Assembly (NCBI RefSeq): GCF_947504145.1
Contig: NZ_CANNGQ010000002.1
Coordinates: forward strand, 909,920 to 973,919
From: an uncultured Microbulbifer sp.
GTDB lineage: Bacteria; Pseudomonadota; Gammaproteobacteria; Pseudomonadales; Cellvibrionaceae
Reading direction: 5' to 3'
DNA: 64,000 nt
A program made the translations under genes and the position numbers. This document shows, piece after piece, positions 1-9,368 of this stretch. A model generated the notes under the pieces. The model worked only from the letters and a program-made list of their open reading frames with translations. It was not told where the DNA came from and searched no databases. Within the stretch, counting starts at the first letter, position 1. Each line of letters starts with the position of its first letter.

Positions 1-507
1 GCCGGCCACCGCATCGGAGCCATAGATTGCGGAGGCGCCGTCTTTCAGTATTTCGACGCGCTCAACGGCGGCAAGAGGAATTGTATTTATATCGACAAAG
101 TTTGTAGTGATGCTTTCGGCAAACGCACTGATGGCCACACGTTTACCGTTGACGAGAACCAGCGTGGCATCGGCACCCATACCGCGCAGGCTGACTGCCG
201 CCGCTCCATTGGCGGTTGAGTCCTGATTGTTCCCGCGGGTGGAAAATGTACCGTTGCCTGCGGCAGGGTTCTTTTCGAACATCTGCTGCAAGTTGGTATA
301 GCCCGCCTTTTCCAGGGCCTCGCGGTCCATGACCTGGATCGGTGTCGCTGTCTCAAACTCGGCGTTGCGCTGGATTCGCGACCCGACGACTGCCACTTCT
401 TCCATCGCACTTTCTTCTGCAGCGAAAAGTGCTTGTGGCACTGCGGTGGTGGTCGCCGCCAAAATGGCGCTTGATAAAACGCTTCGGCGTAATAACGATT
501 TTTTCAT
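1..507 (-). CDS. TonB-dependent outer-membrane receptor (N-terminal part, cut by window edge)
   Basis: An open frame from the ATG at 505-507 runs off the left edge of the window, so only about 169 residues are visible. It begins with a Sec signal peptide (MKKSLLRRSVL, hydrophobic core, likely cut after ALFA near residue 29). A TonB-box-like stretch follows (MEEVAVVGSR, about 35-44), then the plug domain with ATPIQVMDREAL, VSLRGMGADATLVLVNGKR and VERVEILKDGASAIYGSDAV. These are standard plug landmarks. Family members take up siderophores, cobalamin, nickel or glycans across the outer membrane using TonB-ExbBD energy; the substrate cannot be told from this part. The long NG-rich VSLRGMG segment resembles receptors common in glycan-degrading marine bacteria, but that is only suggestive. 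It lies downstream of rnr on the same strand, separated by a stem-loop. Confidence 0.9.
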   Translation of the reverse strand, partial: MKKSLLRRSVLSSAILAATTTAVPQALFAAEESAMEEVAVVGSRIQRNAEFETATPIQVMDREALEKAGYTNLQQMFEKNPAAGNGTFSTRGNNQDSTANGAAAVSLRGMGADATLVLVNGKRVAISAFAESITTNFVDINTIPLAAVERVEILKDGASAIYGSDAVAG

Positions 508-738
508 AATTATTGCTCGTCCATTTGCGTGCTTTATTGTTGGATGACCAGAACGGGGTTTCCATTCTTGGTCGAAATCAACATTATCAACAGTCAAATT
601 CTTAAGCAATAAGGTTGCGACGTGGGGGAATTTATTGGGACACCTTTTGGTTTTCGTCTGCATTTCTAGTGTGAAATGCTTTTCAAAAAGTGAAGTGATG
701 AGGCGACATTGGCAGGCATTTGTAGGGTATTTGGCGGC

Positions 739-767
739 TAGTGCCACCTCAAAAATGGGTGGCACTA
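739..767 (-). terminator. Stem-loop downstream of rnr (possible transcription end)
   Basis: A perfect 10-bp inverted repeat (TAGTGCCACC / GGTGGCACTA, loop of 9 nt) lies 19 bp past the rnr stop codon on the minus strand. No U-run follows, so it is not a classical intrinsic terminator. It may be a 3'-end stabilising hairpin or a protein site. Confidence 0.4.
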
Positions 768-785
768 ATATCGACTACTGTGGCT

Positions 786-3059
786 TCAGTCGGCCAGAGC
801 AAGTTCTATTTTGCGCCGTTCCATGTCGACACGAACAACGCGTACCGTGATCGAATCGCCGATGGCAAAGCTGCTGCGGCCGCGTTCGCCCACAAGACGT
901 TGCTTGGCGGCATCAAATTGGTAGTAGTCTTTTTTCAGTGCGGATATATGAATCAGGCCTTCAACCTGAACGTCATTGATTTCGATAAACAAACCGAAAT
1001 TCGTAACGCTGCTGACAAACCCGTCGAAGGTATCGCCAATAAAATCCTGCATGTATTCGCATTTCAGCCAGGCTTCGACATCCCAACTCGCCTTGTCCGC
1101 GCGGCGCGAGGCACTAGAGCAATGGGTTGCGAAGGTGTGCATTACCGCCTTGTCGTACGGATAACTTTTCCCGGGGTCCAGCGTTTCGGCACTATCAAAA
1201 CGTTGCACCGGTGCGCTCCCAGAGCCAAGCACGAAACCTAGTGCGCGCTGAATCGGGTTGCGCGGTTTTTTCTGGCGGATAACAGAGCGAATGGCTCTGT
1301 GTACCAGCAGGTCCGGGTAGCGGCGAATGGGCGAGGTAAAGTGCGCATACGCAGAATACGCCAGACCGAAATGGCCCTGGTTATCCGGGCTGTATTCCGC
1401 CTGGCTGAGGGAGCGCAGCATCATGGTGCGAATGGTCTGTGCGTCGGGGCGCTCGCCGATACTGCTCAACAGCTGGTCATAGTGGGTCGGCGCGGGCTTG
1501 TCTCCGCCCCCAAGCTTGAGACCTTTCTCGCCCAGGAAGGCGCGCAATGTGGTCAGTTTTTTATCCCGCGGTCCGTCGTGCACCCGGTACAGTGCCGGCA
1601 ATTTCTGCTTTTCCAGAAAGTCTGCGGTTGCCACATTCGCGCTCAGCATGAACTCCTCGATCATCTTGTGCGCGTCGTTGCGTACCACAGGGACTATGCG
1701 CTCGATCTTGCGGTCTTCGGTAAACTCGAATTTGACTTCCGGCTTTTCAAAATCCATGGCACCGCGTTTAGAGCGGGCTTTTTTCAGGGCTGTATACAGC
1801 TGGTGCAGGGCGTGGATATGCGGCGCCGTGTCTTTTAGCTGGCGCGCGGTCTGCCGGCCCTGGGATGACTCCGGGGCGGTGATAAACGCATTTACCTGGT
1901 TATAGGTAAGTCGGGCATGAGAGTGGATGACGCCTTCTGAGAAGGTGTAACCGGTCATTTTACCGGACTTGTTGATAGTCATTTCACAGACCATTACCAG
2001 GCGGTCTACCTTCGGGTTGAGCGAGCACAAACCGTTGGAGAGGGATTCCGGCAGCATCGGTACCACGCGGCCGGGAAAGTATACGGAGGTTGCGCGATTT
2101 TGCGCTTCAAGATCGAGTGCCGTCTCCGGTGCAACGTAGTGAGAGACGTCGGCAATGGCGACGAACAAGCGCCAGCCAGCAGAACCGTCTTTTTCACAGT
2201 ACACGGCATCATCGAAATCTTTGGCATCTTCGCCATCGATGGTGACAAACGGCAACTGACGCAGATCGGCGCGATGCAGTTTGTCGGCTTGGGGTACTTC
2301 ACTGCCCAATCGCTTCGCTGCGTCGATGGCATCCTGCGGCCAGTTGTGTGGAATCTCATGGCTGCGGATTGCCACGTCAATTTCCATACCGGGGCCCATG
2401 GCGTTACCGAGTACCTCGGTTACGCGTCCGAAGGCGTTGTAGCGGTAGCTCGGGTAGTCGATGACCTCGACGAATACATATTGTCCGGGCTTCGCGCCCT
2501 TCAAGTGCTCACTATCGAGGTCAATTTCGTGGGCGATGCGGGTATTTTCCGGCTGGAGAAAGTAGTCGCCATCTTCCTGTTGCAAGCGCCCCACCAGGTG
2601 GGTGGTCTTGCGCTCCAGAACATTGACGATAGCGCCGGTCTTACGGCCACGTCGATCTTCTCCGCTGATGCGGGCCTGCACGATGTCACCGTCAAACACG
2701 GTCAGCATTTCGTTATCGGAAAGAAAAAGATCTTCGCTGGACTCTTCACTGGTCAGGAACCCGAAACCATCCGGGTGGCCGATTACTCGGCCAGTTACCA
2801 GATCTTCCGGTTTGATCAGGCTGTAGCCACGGCGGCGGTCAAAGGATATTTGCCCATCGCGCTCCATGGCACGCAGGCGACGGCGCAAGGCTTCTTTTTG
2901 GTCGTCATCAGAAAGATGCAGGACTTTTGCCAGCTGCTCCCGGTCGAGCTTTTTTTGGCTCTCTCCGAGCAGGCTCATGATGAACTCGCGCGCGGGAATG
3001 GGATTCGCGTATTTTTCAGCGTCCGCTGGATTAAACGCAGCTATTGGGGATTTGCTCAT
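786..3059 (-). CDS. rnr: Ribonuclease R (3'-5' exoribonuclease)
   Basis: Encodes a 757-residue RNase R, which degrades structured RNA processively and works in rRNA quality control, cold adaptation and decay of non-stop mRNA with tmRNA-SmpB. Visible domains are an N-terminal winged helix (about 20-85), cold-shock-type RNA-binding domains (about 85-240), the RNB catalytic domain with the acidic motif TIDGEDAKDFDDAVY at 273-287, and a C-terminal S1 domain ending in RRKIELALAD. The E. coli enzyme (813 aa) continues beyond S1 with a long lysine-rich tail; this one stops directly after S1. The ATG is preceded by AAGAGGAAATC, a good ribosome site. rlmB, its usual partner, is not downstream. The upstream neighbour on the same strand is a cold-shock gene, which fits cold-related co-regulation (inference). 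Confidence 0.97.
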   Translation of the reverse strand: MSKSPIAAFNPADAEKYANPIPAREFIMSLLGESQKKLDREQLAKVLHLSDDDQKEALRRRLRAMERDGQISFDRRRGYSLIKPEDLVTGRVIGHPDGFGFLTSEESSEDLFLSDNEMLTVFDGDIVQARISGEDRRGRKTGAIVNVLERKTTHLVGRLQQEDGDYFLQPENTRIAHEIDLDSEHLKGAKPGQYVFVEVIDYPSYRYNAFGRVTEVLGNAMGPGMEIDVAIRSHEIPHNWPQDAIDAAKRLGSEVPQADKLHRADLRQLPFVTIDGEDAKDFDDAVYCEKDGSAGWRLFVAIADVSHYVAPETALDLEAQNRATSVYFPGRVVPMLPESLSNGLCSLNPKVDRLVMVCEMTINKSGKMTGYTFSEGVIHSHARLTYNQVNAFITAPESSQGRQTARQLKDTAPHIHALHQLYTALKKARSKRGAMDFEKPEVKFEFTEDRKIERIVPVVRNDAHKMIEEFMLSANVATADFLEKQKLPALYRVHDGPRDKKLTTLRAFLGEKGLKLGGGDKPAPTHYDQLLSSIGERPDAQTIRTMMLRSLSQAEYSPDNQGHFGLAYSAYAHFTSPIRRYPDLLVHRAIRSVIRQKKPRNPIQRALGFVLGSGSAPVQRFDSAETLDPGKSYPYDKAVMHTFATHCSSASRRADKASWDVEAWLKCEYMQDFIGDTFDGFVSSVTNFGLFIEINDVQVEGLIHISALKKDYYQFDAAKQRLVGERGRSSFAIGDSITVRVVRVDMERRKIELALAD

Positions 3060-3239
3060 GATTTCCTCTTGGGAAAACCGCCAATAAGATTGCGCTTGGT
3101 AATAACTTGAGTGATGTGTCAGGGCAGATCAGGTGTTACTCGGCAAGGTATGCAGGCGGAAATTACTCAACGACGTTGAGGGGGTAAAAACAGGTGGGGC
3201 TAAAAACTGTGGCCAGTCAGAAGGCCCGTTTTTCAGGTC

Positions 3240-3336
3240 GAGATGCCGCTCTGAGGGCATCTCAACCGGAGTGGCCGGGGGCCACTCCGTCGCCGACCCG
3301 AGCTGGGTCGGCTGAAGGTGTGAGCCTGAGGGCTCA
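3240..3336 (-). repeat. Array of four tandem perfect hairpins between the cold-shock gene and rnr
   Basis: Four consecutive perfect inverted repeats: GAGATGCC/GGCATCTC (3240-3263), GGAGTGGCC/GGCCACTCC (3268-3288), GCCGACCC/GGGTCGGC (3292-3312) and TGAGCC/GGCTCA (3321-3336). Gaps between them are 3-8 nt. The last includes the csp stop codon (3334-3336). The stems differ in sequence, and no U-run follows on the minus strand. Smaller palindromes at 3166-3180 and 3211-3226 continue the pattern toward rnr. Confidence 0.8.
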
Positions 3337-3543
3337 GATGCAAACAATATTTTCAGCTTGCGGGCCTTTAGGGCCTTGAGTCACGGAGAACTCAACAGCC
3401 TGACCTTCGGCCAGGGTCTTGAATCCGGAGCTGGCGATTGCACTGAAGTGTGCGAAGACGTCAGGGCCAGATTTCTGTTCGATAAAGCCAAAACCTTTGG
3501 ATTCGTTAAACCACTTAACAGTGCCAGTAGTAGTGTTGGACAT
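3334..3543 (-). CDS. Cold-shock protein, CspA family
   Basis: A 69-residue single cold-shock domain protein, the standard family length. RNP1 (KGFGFI, 16-21) and RNP2 (VFAHFS, 29-34) are intact. Family members bind single-stranded RNA/DNA in the cytoplasm and melt mRNA structure, often at low temperature. The start is the ATG after TTTACAGGAAATTATC, with AGGAAA as ribosome site. A promoter about 145 nt upstream implies a long untranslated leader, as in cspA-type thermo-regulated genes. Its stop codon lies within the first of four tandem hairpins. Which paralogue (A, C, D, E) it is cannot be decided from sequence alone. Confidence 0.95.
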   Translation of the reverse strand: MSNTTTGTVKWFNESKGFGFIEQKSGPDVFAHFSAIASSGFKTLAEGQAVEFSVTQGPKGPQAENIVCI

Positions 3544-3686
3544 GATAATTTCCTGTAAACAAATAAAAATACGCCTTCAAAAGGCATGAATAGCAAAGAA
3601 AAGTCTGGAATTTAGATGCTACAGGACGAAGGGGTGATGCTACGAAACTGACGATTTAAACAAGAGGCTTACTTTTACCTGTCGTC

Positions 3687-3715
3687 ACTGTAGGCGGGCG
3701 TGTGAGGTAAGTCAA
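3687..3715 (-). promoter_or_regulatory. Sigma-70-type promoter of the cold-shock gene
   Basis: On the minus strand TTGACT (3710-3715), a 17-nt spacer and TACAGT (3687-3692) form a good sigma-70 promoter. It would give a leader of about 135-140 nt before the csp ATG, typical of cold-shock mRNAs. Confidence 0.6.
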
Positions 3716-3743
3716 AGTATTTCTTTCAAATAGTTGCCAAATT

Positions 3744-3780
3744 AAAAAGGCCCGATACCTTGCGGTACCGGGCCTTTTTA
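3744..3780 (-). terminator. Intrinsic terminator of tmRNA (bidirectional form)
   Basis: GGCCCGATACC / GGTACCGGGCC (one A-C mismatch, TTGC loop) flanked by A5 and T5 tracts, directly after the CCA end of tmRNA. It can work on both strands but suits ssrA termination on the minus strand. Confidence 0.85.
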
Positions 3781-3783
3781 ATT

Positions 3784-4173
<390 letters not shown>

Positions 4174-4278
4174 GAATTCTGCACTCAGTGCTAAAGCACG
4201 TTTGCGTAACGATCAGTATACCTGAAGCCGGATTGTCACCATAGCCAAGTAGTGAAAAATAATGACTACGGGTTCAGC

Positions 4279-5679
4279 TCAGGTTTTCTCAAACAGGGCG
4301 ATGGACTCCACATGGGTGGTGTGGGGAAACATGTCCATTACACCCGCTTTGCTTAGACGGTACCCGCGCTGCAATAGTTCCGCAGTATCCCGTGCTAGGG
4401 TGGCGGGGTTGCAGGAGACGTAGACGATGCGCCGGGCATTGAACTGGGCGATGTTGCGCACGACTTCCAGCGCGCCGGTACGGGGTGGATCCAGCAATAC
4501 CTTGTCGAAGCCACCGCGGGCCCAGGGGCTGCGGGAGAAATCGCCGCTGAGATCGGCGGCCTGGAACTGGATATTGTCGAGCCGGTTGGCTGCGGCGTTC
4601 TCCTTGCCGCGCTGTGTCAGAGACAACAGCCCCTCGACACCGACCACTTCTCGAGCACGGGTGGCAATGGGGAGGGTGAAGTTGCCGAGGCCACAGAAAA
4701 GGTCCAGTACGCGGTCGTCCTGCTGAGGGTCCAGCAGCTCAATCGCTCGATGCACCATTTGTCGGTTGATGTCGACATTCACCTGAATGAAATCCTGGGG
4801 GTGGAACTGCAGGTTCAGAGAAAACTCGGGTAGTCCGTAACTGAGCCGGTCCGACTGGTCATCCGGCCACACCTTGTGTGCCAGGTCGTCGGCCTGCAGA
4901 TAAAGGTGCAGTTGGTGCGTTTGCGCGAGGGCCAGCCAACGTTCCCGGTCCTCTGCTGGCAGTGGCTGCAGGTGTCGCACTACCAGCGCACTGTGGTCAT
5001 CACCAATGGCGATTTCGATATGGGAAATCTGCTTCCTTGTGGAGCACACCTCTATGGTGCGCCTGAGCTCGGGGATCAGTGCGGAAATGTCTGTGGGCAG
5101 CACTGCGCACTGCTCGATATCGGTGAGGTCGTTGGATCCTTTCTCACGAAACCCCAGTACCAGTCTCGGTTTGCCGCCACTCTTCGGCTTCACAAAGCGA
5201 ACGCCCAGGCGGGCCTTGCGTCGGTAACCGAGGGGATCCCCAATGATCGGTGGCAGCACTTCCTCCGGTGAGGTTTTGGCAAAGCGCTGGAGCTGGTCGA
5301 GCAGGATCTGTTGTTTCGCGCGGACCTGCGCGTCTACGGCCATATGCTGCAGAGCGCAGCCCCCGCAGAGATCGAAGTGGGGGCAGGGCGCGGTGCGGCG
5401 GGATTCTGCGGAGTCGATGACCTCGATTGCAGTGGCTTCATCGAAGCGTGCGCGGTGTGCGGTATAGCGGACCTTGACGGTTTCCCCGGGCAGGGCGTTG
5501 TCTACAAACAGGGTTTTGCCGTCGTGGCGAGCAATGCCGCGGACCTCGTGACTGAATGCGTCGATGGTTACGGTCGGTGTGTTTACGGACGGTTTCGCGG
5601 ACGGTTTAGTGGGCCGCTTCGGCGGTGCGGCATTTCGGCGTTTACCGGGTGCTCTGAAGGGCGGGCGTTTCGATGGCAT
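4279..5679 (-). CDS. rlmD: 23S rRNA (uracil-1939-C5)-methyltransferase RlmD
   Basis: A 466-residue RumA/RlmD enzyme that methylates U1939 of 23S rRNA using SAM. A basic, proline-rich N-terminal extension (about 1-30) precedes a TRAM RNA-binding domain (about 35-95). The 4Fe-4S cluster cysteines lie in CPHFDLCGGCALQHM, with a fourth in EQCAVL. The Rossmann methyltransferase core has the SAM motif VLDLFCGLGNFTLP, and the catalytic cysteine is in IVYVSCNPATLARD. E. coli RlmD has 433 residues, so the extra length is mainly N-terminal. It stands alone on the minus strand between ssrA and a transporter gene. Confidence 0.95.
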   Translation of the reverse strand: MPSKRPPFRAPGKRRNAAPPKRPTKPSAKPSVNTPTVTIDAFSHEVRGIARHDGKTLFVDNALPGETVKVRYTAHRARFDEATAIEVIDSAESRRTAPCPHFDLCGGCALQHMAVDAQVRAKQQILLDQLQRFAKTSPEEVLPPIIGDPLGYRRKARLGVRFVKPKSGGKPRLVLGFREKGSNDLTDIEQCAVLPTDISALIPELRRTIEVCSTRKQISHIEIAIGDDHSALVVRHLQPLPAEDRERWLALAQTHQLHLYLQADDLAHKVWPDDQSDRLSYGLPEFSLNLQFHPQDFIQVNVDINRQMVHRAIELLDPQQDDRVLDLFCGLGNFTLPIATRAREVVGVEGLLSLTQRGKENAAANRLDNIQFQAADLSGDFSRSPWARGGFDKVLLDPPRTGALEVVRNIAQFNARRIVYVSCNPATLARDTAELLQRGYRLSKAGVMDMFPHTTHVESIALFEKT

Positions 5680-5788
5680 GGTGGAGCGGGTTCTGGGTTG
5701 CGCAGTCTTGTGGGCGGCAATGATAGTCCGCTGTGGTGAGAAATGCGCGCCTGGCCGGTGGGTTTCCAGCGACCAGGCTCGAGCGGAT

Positions 5789-7135
5789 CTAAATAATAGT
5801 CTGTACGAATGCGGCCAGGATCAGCAGTGGGCACACGATGCGTACATACCAGGGCCAGACTTTCCAGAACAGGGTCTTTTCAATGCCTGGGTGCCCTTCC
5901 TGCAATTCTGTCAGCAATTGATCACGGCGCCAGATCCAGCCGGCGAAAATACACAGGGCCACGCCCAGCAGTGGTTGACCGTATTCGGTACTGATGGAAA
6001 TCACCAGGCCGAACAGAGCATCGAAATTGAAAATGATCAGAGTGCTGATCGCAAAAATGATGGCGCCCGTGAGCAGGGTGGCTGGCTTGCGCTTGAGCCC
6101 CAGGTTTTCAATGGAGAAGGCCACCGGGACTTCCAGCATGGAGATGGAGGAGGTGAGGGAGGCGATGGTCATCAGCGCGAAGAAGGCGATGGCAACGAAC
6201 AGCCCGGTGGCGCCCATGTTATCGAACAGTGCGGGTAGTACCTGGAGGATCAGACCGGGGCCAGCAATCAGGTCGCCAGTTTCGGAGAAGATTTGCGTGC
6301 CGGCTTCCTGCGCCACATACATGGCGGGGAGGATCAGCAGGCCGGCAGTGAATGCGATACCCACATCGATCAGGGTAACCAGCGCGCCCAGGCGCGGCAG
6401 GCTTTCCTGTTTGCTGAGGTAAGAGCCGTAAATCAGCATGGTGCCCACACCCAGAGACAGGGAGAAAAACGCCTGCCCCATGGCGGACAGCAATAACTGC
6501 GGGGACAGCTCGCTGAAGTCCGGCTTGAGGTATGCCTCCAGGCCCGCCATGGCTCCCGGCTGGGTCAGCACATAGGCGATTAGCAACAGGAGAAGGATGA
6601 TCAGTGCCGGCATCAGTAGGGTGGACCAGCGCTCGATCCCTTTTTCCACACCGCTGGCGATGATCAGCATGGTGAGACCGCTGAAGATTGCGGTAAAAGT
6701 AAAGTTGCGTGCTGTGCTGTCGCCGGTGAGCCAGCTGGCAGTGTCACTGGCGCCGATCAGGGTGGCGAACGGATCTATAAGATGCGCCACCATCCAGCCG
6801 GCCACAATGGCGTAAAAACTGAGGATCAGCGATGCGACGAGAATACCGCCGAAGCCGGCCAGGGTACCCACACCGCGGGTGACCGGACCGGTTGAGATGC
6901 TGCGCAGGGCCTGAACCATATTGCGACGGGCGTGGCGGCCGATGGCGAGCTCGGCCATCAGCACCGGGTAGGCGAGTAGAAACGCCAATATCAGGTAAAC
7001 CACCACAAAGGCCGCACCGCCATTGGCGGCCACGTTGGTGGGGAAGCCCCAGATATTGCCGAGGCCAACGGCAGAGCCTGCGGCGGCCATCAAAAAACCG
7101 AAGTTGGAGCTGAACTGTCCTCGCGGTGCACTCAT
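5789..7135 (-). CDS. Sodium-dependent transporter, neurotransmitter:sodium symporter (NSS/SNF) family
   Basis: A 448-residue integral membrane protein with about 11-12 hydrophobic segments. The N-terminal signature GSAVGLGNIWGFPTNVAANG is the unwound TM1 region that binds substrate and Na+ in LeuT-fold symporters. Bacterial members move amino acids or related amines inward with Na+; the substrate here is unknown. It lies downstream of smpB on the same strand (54 bp gap), and a paralogue with the same fold lies on the other side of smpB (7679-9106). The start is the ATG at 7133-7135. Confidence 0.92.
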   Translation of the reverse strand: MSAPRGQFSSNFGFLMAAAGSAVGLGNIWGFPTNVAANGGAAFVVVYLILAFLLAYPVLMAELAIGRHARRNMVQALRSISTGPVTRGVGTLAGFGGILVASLILSFYAIVAGWMVAHLIDPFATLIGASDTASWLTGDSTARNFTFTAIFSGLTMLIIASGVEKGIERWSTLLMPALIILLLLLIAYVLTQPGAMAGLEAYLKPDFSELSPQLLLSAMGQAFFSLSLGVGTMLIYGSYLSKQESLPRLGALVTLIDVGIAFTAGLLILPAMYVAQEAGTQIFSETGDLIAGPGLILQVLPALFDNMGATGLFVAIAFFALMTIASLTSSISMLEVPVAFSIENLGLKRKPATLLTGAIIFAISTLIIFNFDALFGLVISISTEYGQPLLGVALCIFAGWIWRRDQLLTELQEGHPGIEKTLFWKVWPWYVRIVCPLLILAAFVQTII

Positions 7136-7189
7136 GGTAAATCTCGTCGTTATTCTTCTAGTGTAATTTTCTATCGACAGGGGGCGCTA

Positions 7190-7669
7190 TTAGCGGTGTT
7201 CAGTGCGCATTACGCGCTGCTTCTGCCGGTTCCACTCCCGCTCTTTTTCGGTTTCGCGCTTGTCGTGGGAGGCCTTGCCTTTTGCCAGCGCGATCTCGCA
7301 TTTGATCAGGTGCTTTTTCCAGTAGACCGCGGTACACACACAGGCGTAGCCCTTCTGGTTGACCGCGGCGAAGAGTTTGGCAATCTCGCGTTTGTTCAGC
7401 AGCAGGCGGCGGGTGCGATCTGGTTCGGTCACATAGTGTGTCGATGCACTCGTCAAAGGCTGGATACGCGCACCCAGCAGCCAGGCTTGGCCGTCTTTGA
7501 ACAGCACGTAGCTGTCGGTGAGCTGGGCCTTGCCTTCGCGACAGGATTTGACTTCCCAACCCTGCAGCTCCAGGCCAGCCTCGAACTTTTCCTCGATAAA
7601 ATAATCGTGCTTCGCCTTCTTATTGAGGGCAATGGTGTTTGAGGACGGAGCCCTTTTCTTTTTCGCCAT
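7190..7669 (-). CDS. smpB: SsrA-binding protein SmpB
   Basis: A 159-residue SmpB, the normal length. It has the OB-fold core ([33 protein letters not shown]), the [10 protein letters not shown] segment, and the basic C-terminal tail ([16 protein letters not shown]) that enters the mRNA channel of stalled ribosomes. It escorts tmRNA (encoded at 3784-4173) in trans-translation. In many bacteria smpB and ssrA are adjacent; here rlmD and a transporter separate them. Its ATG lies 9 bp from the end of the preceding transporter gene on the same strand, so the transporter-smpB-transporter trio may share a transcript (inference). Confidence 0.98.
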   Translation of the reverse strand: MAKKKRAPSSNTIALNKKAKHDYFIEEKFEAGLELQGWEVKSCREGKAQLTDSYVLFKDGQAWLLGARIQPLTSASTHYVTEPDRTRRLLLNKREIAKLFAAVNQKGYACVCTAVYWKKHLIKCEIALAKGKASHDKRETEKEREWNRQKQRVMRTEHR

Positions 7670-7678
7670 GGATACAAC

Positions 7679-9106
7679 TTAATTGAGAGTGAACAGGCTC
7701 GTATTGAAAAATTTCAACAGTACGGTGTTGATGAAGACGAGCAACAATATTGCGGGGATAAAGGTCCCAAGGGAGAAGTTGACGTACTTCTGCGACAGGG
7801 TGCCAGCAAAGCCCGTATCGCCTTCCTGCAGCTCTTTGTCAAAGTTGGCCCGCTTCCATTTGTAGATCACGAAGATACACACCAGCAGGCCATTCAGAGG
7901 CAATATGGTGTCGTAAAACAGAATTTCTACCAGGTCGAAGAACGACTTATCGCTGCCGGCCAGGGTGACGAACTGGGTTAGCCAGTCTGCCATACCAAAG
8001 GACATTGCGCAGCATACCGCGAGTACAAATTGCACCGCGGCGACGGTATAGATGGCTTTCTTGCGGGACATGCCGCGCTCGTCGCGGAGCGTGGCAATGG
8101 GCACTTCAATGATGGACACCAGGGAGGTGAGTGCGGCCACGAATACCAGGAAAAAGAAGGCTGCGGCGAAAATACTCGCGCCGGTATAGCCGATGCTGTC
8201 CTGCAGCGACAGGAAGATCTTCGGCAGGAACAGGAAGATCATCCCGGCGGAGGAGTCGCTGAGCGAAGTTGTATCAATATTCGGGTTGAAGTGGAAAATA
8301 CTCGGCAGGATCAGCAGGCCTGCGGTGAAGGCGACCATGGTGTCGGTGAAGGCGACGGCCTTGGCCGAGCCGGGCACGGAGTCCCGCTTTTTCATGTAGG
8401 AGCCGTAGGTGATCATGATGCCCATACCCAGGGACAGGGAGAAAAACGCCTGTGCCATGGCCTTGCTCACGACTTCACCGCTGATTTTGGAGAAGTCCGG
8501 AATCAGGTAGTACTTGACCCCCAGCATGGCGTTTTCCCGGGTCAGCACGAATATCACCAGCGCCAGTAGCATCACAAACAGCATTGGCATCAGGGTTTTG
8601 GCCGCGCGCTCGATCCCGTCTTTGACTCCCAGCGACAGCACCCCATTGATGATCAGCATCAGTGCGATGAGGTACAGGAACACCGTTTTGGAATTGATGA
8701 ACTCGCCGAAGTAGGCCTCAGTGGTCAGTGAGGTCAGATTGCCCTTGAAGATTTCCACCAGGTAGCCGAGGACCCACACAGTGACCACCATGTAGAATAC
8801 CGCGATCATGAACGGGGTGATCAGGGCCAGCCAGCCGGGGATCCGCCACAACCGGGAGCCTCCAGAGAGTTGGCGATACGCGCCGACGGGGTCTTTATCG
8901 GTGCGGCGGCCGAGGGCCAGTTCCGCCATCATCACCGGCAGGCAGATAAAGAAGACAAACAGCGCGTATACCAGCAGGAAGGCACCACCGCCGCTCTTGG
9001 TGGCGGCCACCGGAAAAGAAACCAGGTTGCCAATGCCTACGGCAGAGCCGGCTGCAGCCAGGATAAAACCAATACGGGACCCAAAATGTTCTCGCGTTGC
9101 GGACAT
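7679..9106 (-). CDS. Sodium-dependent transporter, NSS/SNF family (second paralogue)
   Basis: A 475-residue membrane protein with about 12 hydrophobic segments. TM1 reads GSAVGIGNLVSFPVAATKSG, the NSS sodium/substrate signature, but differs from the neighbour's GLGNIWGFP; loss of the usual W after GN may signal a different substrate. Elsewhere the two proteins are clearly related (QAFFSLSLG; AFTAGLLILP). It is first of three minus-strand genes followed closely by smpB. The 262-bp gap to ratA upstream is divergent and should hold its promoter; no clear match was found there. Confidence 0.92.
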   Translation of the reverse strand: MSATREHFGSRIGFILAAAGSAVGIGNLVSFPVAATKSGGGAFLLVYALFVFFICLPVMMAELALGRRTDKDPVGAYRQLSGGSRLWRIPGWLALITPFMIAVFYMVVTVWVLGYLVEIFKGNLTSLTTEAYFGEFINSKTVFLYLIALMLIINGVLSLGVKDGIERAAKTLMPMLFVMLLALVIFVLTRENAMLGVKYYLIPDFSKISGEVVSKAMAQAFFSLSLGMGIMITYGSYMKKRDSVPGSAKAVAFTDTMVAFTAGLLILPSIFHFNPNIDTTSLSDSSAGMIFLFLPKIFLSLQDSIGYTGASIFAAAFFFLVFVAALTSLVSIIEVPIATLRDERGMSRKKAIYTVAAVQFVLAVCCAMSFGMADWLTQFVTLAGSDKSFFDLVEILFYDTILPLNGLLVCIFVIYKWKRANFDKELQEGDTGFAGTLSQKYVNFSLGTFIPAILLLVFINTVLLKFFNTSLFTLN

Positions 9107-9368
9107 AGATTTCTCGCTTGCCTGTTATTCTTGTCGCCAGAATGTGCGCTGCGCGGGCCTGGACCCCCTTTCAACAGGGCGCCTGCTGCAGCGGTATCAG
9201 CCCACCGTGTATCGGGCCGATAAAAAACCGATTGTTGCAGGATTTATCCGCCTTGAGTAGCTTCGCTGGCGAAATTCGCCTCTCGAAACACAGGATAGGC
9301 AAGAAACCCGCCTGTGCGAGGCAACATCTGGGCAATGAGCCTGTTACGAGCATTACAAAAGTTGATCG

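Noticed and set aside
570..588. Fur-box-like sequence upstream of the TonB-dependent receptor
   Set aside because: GATAATGTTGATTTCGACC on the minus strand matches the Fur consensus at about 12 of 19 positions, mostly in the left half. That is too weak without a promoter map, and the receptor's substrate is unknown.
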